Below are positions 56,140 through 64,000 of a stretch of DNA of 64,000 nt, piece by piece. The notes under the pieces were generated by a model. The model was not told where the DNA came from. It made no database searches and saw only the letters and a program-made list of their open reading frames with translations. The DNA comes from Aquilaria yunnanensis (Eukaryota > Streptophyta > Magnoliopsida > Malvales > Thymelaeaceae), in NCBI GenBank assembly GCA_039654915.1, contig CM077597.1, positions 92,692,001 to 92,756,000 of the forward strand, written 5' to 3'. A program made the translations under genes and the position numbers. Position 1 is the first letter of the stretch, and each line of letters opens with the position of its first letter.

Positions 56140-59100
56140 CTAAATGTTAGAGATTTCATGGTAACAAACCTTGTACCCTTGGAACCGATCTCTGCAATTA
56201 CTGCCGTCAGCCAGGACATTGGGCTAAGGAGTGCCCAAGGCTTAGGCAAGATCAAGGTCATGGAAGACCGGGAACCTCAGGAGTTGGTAGTGCTGGTAGT
56301 ACTTTTGTCAGAGTCCCTCCTGTGCCACCACGAGTTTTTGCACTGGCAAGCCAAGTACCCAGAGAGCCTACAGCTGTGCAAGGTAACTTTAATGTTCAGG
56401 ATAGTAGTATTAGAATTCTATTTGACACTGGTGCTACTATTTCTGTCATTACCCTAGGCATGGTTGTTAAGTTTGGATTGCATAGAACTGTGCTTGATGA
56501 AATGATGTTCATTAAGTCAGTTGGGAGGAATCTTGTTTTTACCAATGAGATGGTTGTAGGATATCCTTTGGAATTAGGAGGTAGTAAGTTTTTAAGTGAC
56601 CTTTGGGTCTTGGCCTCAATTCCTTATGATATTGTCCTTGGAATGGATTGGTTAAGTAGGTTTAAGGCCCAGATTGACTATGCGGGTCATAAGGTCACTC
56701 TTGAGGATGCCTCAGGGGTAAGTATAACTTGCACAGGCGGTTTGGCAAGTAGTGTTAAGAGTTTGCACCTCAAGTTAATGGAGTCCATTTCCGTTCCGAG
56801 TGAGTTGGTGACTTGCTCGTTGAACGGAGTGGCAGTCGAGGAGCAACTCAAGGAAATTCAAGTAGCCAATCTATTTCCAGAAGTTTTTCCTGTAGACCTC
56901 CCAGGATTACCTCCAAGCAGGGAGATTGAATTCTCCATACATTTACAGCCTGGGGCAGAACCAATTTCCATACCCCCTTATAGAATGTCAGCACCTGAAA
57001 TGGATGAGCTGAAAAAGCAATTAGAGGAATTGCTTGAGAAGGGCTTTATTAGGCCAAGTGTTTCCCCGTGGGGTGCTCCAGTGTTGTTTGTAAAGAAAAA
57101 GGATGGAACCTTAAGGTTGTGCATAGACTATAGAAAACTGAATGCAGTGACTGTGAAGAATAAGTACCCATTGCCCAGAATTGATGATCTATTTGATAGA
57201 TTAAGAGGGGCGAAGGTCTTTTCTAAAATAGACCTAAGGTCTGGATATTTCCAGATAAGAGTTAGGGATGAGGATATCCCGAAGACTGCATTCAGGACTA
57301 GGTATGGGCATTATGAGTACACAGTTATGCCATTTGGAGTGACTAATGCTCCGGCAGTTTTCATGGATACCATGAATCGAATTTTTAGGCCCTACCTAGA
57401 TCAATTTGTTGAGGTGTTTATTGATGACATTTTGGTGTATTCCCCGACTCCCCATGAGCATGCAAAACATTTAGAGATAGTTTTGCAAGTACTCAAGAGT
57501 AATCAGTTTTATGCCAAACTATCTAAGTGCCAGTTCTGGGCAAGTGAAATTCCTTTCCTTGGACATATTATAAATGCTCAAGGATTAAGTGTGGACCCAG
57601 AAAAGGTAAAGGCTGTGGTGGAGTGGAAACGCCCAACAACTGTAACTGAAGTTAGAAGTTTCTTGGGTTTGGCAGGCTATTATCGAAGGTTTATTGAGAA
57701 ATTTTCTATAATAGCTTCGTCATTGACTGCCTTGACAAAGAAGGCACAGAAGTTTATTTGGACTCCTAAGTGTGAGGAGAGTTTCCAGGAGCTTAAGGAA
57801 AGGTTAATTTCTGCTCCCATCTTAATCCTACCAGATCCGCATGAGACTTTTGTGGTTTATACCGATGCATCTGGGACAGGATTAGGATGTGTGTTGATGC
57901 AGGATAAGCAAGTGATTGCATAAGGGTCTAGACAGTTAAGGCCTAACGAGTTGAATTACCCAGTGCATGATCTTGAGTTGGCAGCGGTTGTGTTTGCCTT
58001 AAAGCTCTGGAGACACTACCTTATGGGAAGATCCTTTAAGATCTTTACGGACCATAAAAGTCTAAAGTATTTATTTACCCAAAAGGATCTTAACATGAGG
58101 CAGAGAAGGTGGGTCGAGTATATCAAGGATTATGATTGCTCGATAGACTATTGTTCTGGTGAAGGCAACGTGGTTGCTGATGCCTTGAGCCGTAAGTATT
58201 CTGGAGTAATTCTCTCCAAGGATCAAGTAACACAAACCTCAAAAGATCCTAGTGCAGAGCAATTCACAGTTTTATATGAATTGTGGAGAGAATGGGAAAT
58301 GGCTCAAGTCATGGTCCTTGAAATTCAGTCAGCATGGCTGACTAGAGTTAAGCAAGCTCAAGAAAATGATCCGAGTTTGAAAAGAGTTTCTGGGGAGGAA
58401 AAGCATGGTACTGTACGGAAGGAATTTCAGTACAAGGATGGGTTACTTTATTTTGGTGACCGGCTCTATGTGCCAAGTGAATTAAGGCAACAAGTGTTGC
58501 AGGAGGCACATACGAGTAAGTTTAATGTTCACCCTGGTGTGAATAAGATGTACCATGACCTTAGGACTCATTTTTGGTGGCCAAAGTTTAAGAGAGACAT
58601 GTATGAATATGTGTCTAAGTGCCTCACCTGTCAAATGGTGAAGGCAGAGCACCAAAGGCCATCAGGAATGTTGCAAAGTTTACCACTCCCAGAAAGGAAA
58701 TGGGGATCCATCACCATGGACTTCTGTGTTGGGTTGCCAAACACAAGAAGTCAGCATGATTCCATTTGGGTGGTGGTGGATAGGTTGACAAAATCTGCAC
58801 ATTTTATCCCCATTAAAATCACTTATACCATGGAGAAATTAGCCCAGTTGTATATCCGAGAAGTAGTAAGACTTCATGGTATTCCTGATCAGATTGTATC
58901 TGATAGAGATCCCCGTTTTGTTTCAAGGTTTTGGAGTGCCTTTCAAAAGGCTATGGGTTCCGCTGTGAACCTAAGTACGGCATATCACCCTCAGACTGAC
59001 GGGCAGACTGAGCGGGTGATCCAAACCTTGGAGGATATGTTACGAAGTTGTGTGATGGACTTCAAAGGGGATTGGGACCAACATCTGCCTTTGATTGAAT

Positions 59101-59786
59101 TTGCTTATAATAATAGCTATCAAGAAGCTATTAAGATGGCGCCCTACGAAGCTTTGTATGGGCGTAAGTGTGTGACCCCTCATTGTTGGGCAGATAAAGC
59201 AGATGAAATAATTGTTGGTCCAGAAATCATTGCCGAGACAACGGCAAAGATTAAGTTGATTCAAGCAAGAATCAAAGCTGCCTCAGACCGGCAAGCTAAG
59301 TACGCCAATGTGCGAAGAAAAGATTTAGAGTTTGAGGTAGGAGACCGAGTACTCCTTAAAGTCTCACCTATGAAAGGTGTGGCTAGGTTTGGTCAAAGGG
59401 GTAAGTTGGCACCAAGGTTTATTGGTCCTTTTGAAATTCTCGAAAGGGTAGGAAAAGTGGCTTATCAGTTGGCTTTACCGCCAAGTTTAGCCCATGTTCA
59501 TAATGTGTTTCATGTGAGTTCCTTAAGGAAGTGCATTGTGAACCCTGGGCAAGTGTTAACCCCGACCACTATTCCCTTAAGAGAGGACCTAAGTTATGAA
59601 GAGCATAATATCAAGTTTCTTGACCGACAAGTCCGGAAACTAAGAACTAAGCGGATCCCAATGGTCAAGGTACTATGGTCTAACCATGGGGAGGAAGAGG
59701 CCACTTGGGAGACCGAGAAGGATATGCTAAGGCAATATCCAAGTTTGTTTGCTCAATTAAGTCAGAATTTGGAGGACCAAATTTCT

Positions 59787-59800
59787 GAAGAAGGGGAAGA
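59787..59800 (+). other. Polypurine tract of the chromovirus, inside the coding frame
   Basis: GAAGAAGGGGAAGA directly before the 3' LTR. In the pol frame it encodes acidic residues (EEGED) at the C-terminus. Confidence 0.85.
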
Positions 59801-61932
59801 TGTGACAGCTCTCCTAGTTGGTTAATCAAGTAAGTGTTTATTTACTTTGATTAAGTGTTTATTAAATTAAGTACCTCAAATTAGCGCCTTGTTAAGCAAG
59901 TAACATAAGCTTAATTAAGTTAAGTGAGTTCCTAAGTGTGATTTGGCATAGTTAAGTCAAGACCATTAGTTGTTCTAGCTTTTAGAATCATCCTAGTAAG
60001 TTTTGACAACTTGTGGCACTAAGTGTTCTATTTGAGCCATTTAGAACTTAAGTGGCTAGAGTGTCCAAGAAAATTAAGTTTGAGAAGCTTTAAGTATTCT
60101 TTAGAGCAAAGAAATGAAGTTTTGGGTGAGAATTTAGTGATTCATTTGGAGCTTTTGAGAGTAGGAGGACTTAAGTGCAAGAAGGGAAAAGTTTCCTTTT
60201 TGTGCTTATAAGTTAAGTTTCTTCATTCTTGCCATTTGTTCTAAGTCCTAAATTTTCGTGGCTTCCTCTCCTCTCTCAAAGTTGCAGCTTAAGCTTCATT
60301 TCCTTGTAAGTTTTCATCAAAATTAAGAGTGCCAAGCGGTTAGAAAGGATCACCAAGCTTGTTTGTGGTGTTCTAGCTCAAGTTTGCTCTTTGGTGCTAG
60401 TTTGGAATCCAATTTTCGTGGGTAAGCTTCTTGTGTTCATTTGGATTGGTTCTAGGTTGTTTTAAGAGCTAGAAATGGTCTTGGTTTGATTGGTTTGGGT
60501 GCCAAATTGCTTTGGTTTTAGACTTGGAACTCAAGGAAGCTTGTGGAGCTAGAAAAGCTTGTGTTTCATTGCTTGCTTTGTGGCTAAAATTGAGGTAAGG
60601 GTTCAAGTAATTAAGCTCAAATAATGCACGGTTTTGTAGTTTTGTGTGTTGGGATGAATTAGGAACAAGACCCATTAAGTTTGGATTAGAATTGAGAGAG
60701 TTTGAGTAGCTTGTGTACAAGAACGACGCTGACGCACAAACCCAGAAAACAGAGTTGGCGACGCGTCGCCAATTTGGCCGTGAATTGGCGCCGCGGCACC
60801 AGGGTGCGAAAATGTACACATAGCGTTTGTTCGGCGGCGCCGCGTCGCCAAAAGCATTTGCTCTTTGGCGCCGCGTCGCCAATTGCAAATTTGGCCTCGA
60901 TTTCCGGCCATCCTAAGATTAACTTAGACTCTCGGTTTCTATCCCTAGGCTATTCTAAGACGTTCCATAGCCTCGGTTGGGTCTAGAATTATTCCTAAGG
61001 CGGGAATTGTGCATTATTTAAGAGGTAGTCAAGTTGTGTGGTTAAGGATAAAGAAATGTGACTTGGTGGCTAAGTAATTCAAAGTGCTTAAGCTTTTGAA
61101 TGAGCATTAAGGGGATTAAGTGGGTTTTTAGACTCTTTATTGGCCGTATAGAGTACCAATCACATATGGTCAATTGAGAGAAAAACCTAAGTCGATCCCA
61201 ACCGAACCATGTGGTTTGGTAAGTGAGCCACTAGAAGGGAATCCTTACTGAGTACTTTCAAGTACTCATCCCTTAAGTTTTATTGTGCAGGATCTAATCC
61301 CGGGCCTAATCACTGAAGTGATAGCTGAGGCCTAAGCTTTCTGTTTTGCAGGTATTTTATTGAGAATCCTAGTGATTCTAGTTTCTTGCAGTATAAGTTA
61401 TGTGCTAACCAAGTTGTGCCTTTACAGTGTAGAGGCAAGAGTACACAAGAACAAGTTTAAGGAAGGGCTACACTTGGAGCTTAGCTTAGCTCAAGGTGGG
61501 CTCAAGTAGTTGATCTTAGTAGTTAGTAATTTTGTCTCTTGCACTTAGTACTTTGTGTACTAAGTAAGTTGCCTCTAATAGGATACATTAGAATGTAAAT
61601 CCATCTTGTTACTTTTGGGTGCATGCTAGAGTTGTAATGTATGCACAAACTGTTACTTGTAGCCAAAGCAACTAGTATTTCAATGACTTGGTATGTTTTT
61701 AGTATGTTTTAATGAAATGCTCGAGCAATGTTTTAATCCAAGACTTTTAAATTTCGGTTGCATTGCCAAGTCAGAAGCATGCATAACTTAATCCAAGTAG
61801 GCTAAGCAACTAGTTGCATATAAATTGTTTTAATTTATATTGACGAGTAATAGTTAGCCAATAGTAACTAGTGGGATTCATAATCCCTAAGAGCCTACAA
61901 GATTAGGGGCATTGGGGCCCCGTTCCGCGACA
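59801..61932 (+). repeat. 3' LTR of the chromovirus, with an internal deletion
   Basis: 2132 bp. About 384 bp present in the 5' LTR (roughly 50236-50618) are missing between GAGCCACTAG and AAGGGAATCC. The rest is almost identical to the 5' LTR. Confidence 0.93.
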
Positions 61933-61937
61933 GGTAT

Positions 61938-62630
61938 TGTATTTGGGATTTCAGCTTAAACTCTGCCATTCACTGTAACTCATGAAGGTACACCCTTCAG
62001 GCTACATGGGCTATACTTTGAAAAAATAATAAGCATTAGTTAATCAAACCCTTCAAATTGGACTTATATATATAAAAATAAAAATTAGAAGACTTCCACA
62101 AAGAATATAAGTTGTTATGAATATCAAGATGTGTGGGTATAAATTATTAGCTAGCTTGGAAGCCTAACCCTTAAAAGTGGATAGCCTCAGTCAACCCTAA
62201 CTCGAATTGATCATACAATAAAAGGCTTGCAAATTGGATCCATTTTGTTTAGTTTTGATAGTTGTTGGACATCCATAAGAATTTAGATCGGTTGTTCCAG
62301 ATTTTGGAAAATTGGCAGTTGGCAATCGCAAGCGATGAAGAGGGAACTTTTGAAAACAACATCAATATATAAGCCAAGAAATATCTAGCACTACGGTTGA
62401 GGTGGCAACAATTATAGACTCATGAAGAATGAGAGTGTTTTCACAAAATGAGTCAAATTGTGAAGTTTTTCTTAATGGTATCCTTAATAAAACTAGTTTT
62501 TTAAGAAAAAAGAATTCTGCAGGGACATTCTTGTTTAACCCTTAATCCTTATCTGCTTTTAAAACTGAACCTAAAACTTCAAATTTATTTATTTAACACT
62601 GCATTTTCTCTTGGTATCTTTAAGCAACAC
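61938..62630. other. Unassigned sequence between the chromovirus and the CACTA end
   Basis: No gene supported in any frame. Moderately AT-rich. Confidence 0.4.
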
Positions 62631-63020
62631 CACTAAAAAATCATTTTTTCCAACGGCCCATTTTCCAACAGCCAAACCTTTGGAAATTTCCAACATGCTA
62701 GACTGTTGGAAACTATGAAAAAAAATTGATCCTTGTGAAAAAAAATGTCCAACGGCTTGACCGTTGGAAGTGTTAAAAAATTTCCAACAGACAATTTTCC
62801 AACGGCCTAAACTGTCGGAAAATAGTGAGTTAAATTGTACATCTTAGTATTTATTGTTTCCAATGGCTAAATATTTTTATTTTTCCAACTGCCTAAGCCA
62901 TTGGAAAATTTTTTTATTTTTCCAACAGCCTAGACCATTGAAAAATATTTAAGTTAAAATGTGCATCTCAGTATTTATTGTTTAAGCCGTTGGAAAACAT
63001 TTTATTTTTCCAACAGTCTA
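62631..63020 (+). mobile_element. Left terminus of a CACTA-type (En/Spm) transposon with subterminal repeats
   Basis: It starts with CACTAAAAAATC, and then a series of short direct and inverted motifs of the form TTTCCAACGGC and GCCGTTGGAAA runs to about 63010. That is the usual build of CACTA termini, in which subterminal repeats bind the transposase. The other end is not in the window, so the element probably continues past 64000. No transposase is visible. Confidence 0.5.
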
Positions 63021-63049
63021 GGCCATTGGAAAATAATTTTATCATAATA

Positions 63050-63389
63050 TATGTGATAATATGTATTTATCATCATATATTAGTATAATATAAAATTTAT
63101 CATAATATAATATATTATATGTTAAAATGTATCATAATATATAACGTATCATAAGTATTATATATATCATAATTATAAATATTATTATAAATATTTATAA
63201 TAATATGTATATATTATTATATTATAAATATTTATTATAATATGTATGCATGCATGTATGTATGTATGTATGTACGTATGTGTATCATATTTATTGTATA
63301 ATTTTAGAAAGTAAAGTAATTATTTCAAAAATATTTGCCATAAAAACAACAACAACAATAATAATAATAGTAATACATACATACATACA

Positions 63390-63437
<48 letters not shown>

Positions 63438-63440
63438 AAA
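63050..63440. repeat. AT-rich tract and microsatellites
   Basis: AATATATTATA-type sequence to 63240, then (ATGT)n at about 63246-63276, a short AAC/AAT run near 63345-63370, (ACAT)n at about 63375-63418, and (AT)n to 63437. Confidence 0.85.
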
Positions 63441-64000
63441 TTTTCCCCAACCTAAAAAAAATGATTTATTAGGCCAAAAAAGCCCAAACTCAACCCTAAC
63501 TGACCCTAAGTATAAATACTATCATTTACCCTCCCAACCCCTCCTCGTCTTTGCCTCTTCCAATGCTTCGTCTCCCTCCTCTCACCTTCTCCATCTCCTC
63601 TCTTCGTCTCCGGCTCCTCTCACTCTCTCCGTCCCCTCCTCTCAGCCTCTCCCTTTCCTCGCGTCCTCTCCGTCTTCCGTCTTCCGTCTTCGTCTTGCCC
63701 CCTCCTATCGGCCCTCTCTCCATCCTCTTAGCCCTTTCTATCTCAGTCTCCCCCTCCCCTTCCTCCCTGATTGCCGGTGCCCATTAGTGCCTCTCTCTTT
63801 TGCCGTGTTCATCGGCCTCATATGGAGCATCTCTTCTTCTCACACTTCAGCCTCCACAGCCGCCGTGCTCATTGGCCTCACCAGTCCGTCATCCGCACAG
63901 CCCATCGGCCCATCCTCAGTCTGTCTGTCTTCACCGCTTCTATGTCCTCCTCGCCTCCACGCCTTCCTCAGTGGCTAGAAGGGATAGGATCGGAAGAGAT
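63441..64000 (+). other. Possible promoter and pyrimidine-rich leader or exon, cut by the window end
   Basis: A TATA-like TATAAATAC lies at 63512-63520. It is followed by a long CT-rich stretch (63530-63780) and open frames of 78 and 63 codons made of Ser/Pro/Leu runs. This resembles a 5' untranslated region or gene fragment more than protein. It could be cargo of the CACTA element. Confidence 0.25.

Larger units (their letters stand above)
51454..59825 (+). pseudogene. Gag-pol polyprotein of the chromovirus, interrupted
   Basis: Gag starts at the ATG of 51454 (MVNTRAG, typical for this clade). Its core (EGWLHQINEIF, GKASLWWKDVM, RKFSSLFRYAP) ends at the solo LTR (52543). Across the insertion the frame continues: CPKC, a TAG codon at 56148-56150, then the zinc knuckle [14 protein letters not shown]. 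Next come protease ([11 protein letters not shown]), RT (FIDDILVYS near 57420), RNase H (VYTDASGTG), a TAA codon at 57921-57923 and the rest of RNase H ([18 protein letters not shown]). Integrase (58500-59450) has HHCC and D,D,E residues ([20 protein letters not shown]), a GPFEIL motif, and a C-terminal chromodomain ([28 protein letters not shown]). The ORF ends at 59825, 25 bp inside the 3' LTR. Intact elements of this clade usually make gag-pol as one ORF, which fits the constant frame. Confidence 0.93.
48801..61932 (+). mobile_element. Tekay/Del-type chromovirus (Ty3/gypsy), complete ends, with a nested solo LTR
   Basis: The LTRs at 48801-51317 and 59801-61932 begin TGTGACAGCTC and end CGTGACA / CGCGACA. 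They are flanked by a perfect TSD, GGTAT (48796-48800, 61933-61937). The internal region has a tRNA-Met primer-binding site, gag starting MVNTR, then protease, RT, RNase H, integrase and a C-terminal chromodomain. LTR differences number about 17 over 2.1 kb by eye. The element has a 3.6-kb solo LTR in gag and two nonsense codons. Confidence 0.96.

Noticed and set aside
62820..62830. TAGTG as the right end of a 200-bp CACTA element
   Set aside because: The subterminal repeats continue beyond it to about 63010, so it is probably chance.
63551..63978. Two consecutive plus-strand ORFs at the window end
   Set aside because: Compositionally biased Ser/Pro/Leu runs from CT-rich DNA, with no motif. 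Kept only as a possible leader or gene fragment.

Overview
This is nuclear DNA of a flowering plant, probably a eudicot. The signs are several plant-specific LTR-retrotransposon lineages, hAT and CACTA DNA transposons, an intron-bearing fragment of a plant KIN-12-type kinesin, and a plant F-box gene. No bacterial or organellar gene is visible. Only one ordinary host gene looks intact, the F-box gene at 13829-14860. The rest is a nest of transposable elements, most of which I could delimit by TG...CA ends and target-site duplications (TSDs).

Layout. (1) 1-11037: Ty3/gypsy Tat-lineage element A on the minus strand. It carries gag-protease-RT-RNaseH-second RNase H-integrase and, on the opposite (plus) strand, a spliced extra gene. 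That gene is broken by a solo LTR (3064-3924, TSD GTGGT). The 5' LTR of element A is truncated at 11037. (2) 11770-27250: two tandem copies of an F-box locus. Copy 1 is intact. Copy 2 is a pseudogene split by a hAT element (16380-18837) that carries kinesin exons, and by a Ty1/copia element (19163-26568, TSD GTTTC), which itself contains a 2.5-kb solo LTR (19187-21706, TSD GGAAT). (3) 27523-38204: complete Tat-lineage element B, minus strand, TSD ATTTC. Its gag-pol is broken but its antisense gene has an open four-exon structure. (4) 38302-41468: an LTR, primer-binding site and gag fragment of another copia element. (5) 41469-48800: old, mostly noncoding sequence, including degraded chromovirus-like LTR sequence at 42799-48019. 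(6) 48801-61932: a young Tekay/Del-type chromovirus, plus strand, TSD GGTAT, with a 3.6-kb solo LTR of another family (52543-56139, TSD CTAAA) in its gag zinc-knuckle region. (7) 62631 to the window end: left end of a CACTA-type element, microsatellites, and a pyrimidine-rich region.

Most interesting system. Both Tat elements carry, on the strand opposite gag-pol, a gene with its own TATA box and three introns whose positions and phases are the same in both copies. An intron-containing gene can pass through an RNA intermediate only if its introns are not spliced from that RNA. The antisense position achieves this, because the genomic RNA carries the introns in reverse complement. The genomic RNA is also fully complementary to the mRNA of this gene. 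In both copies the gag reading frame begins inside the 5' LTR and runs through the primer-binding site, and the LTR promoter has an ABRE/G-box next to its TATA box.

LTR differences counted by eye give this order of insertion, youngest first: chromovirus (about 0.8%), Tat B (about 1.4%), Tat A (about 2.6%), nested copia (about 7%).
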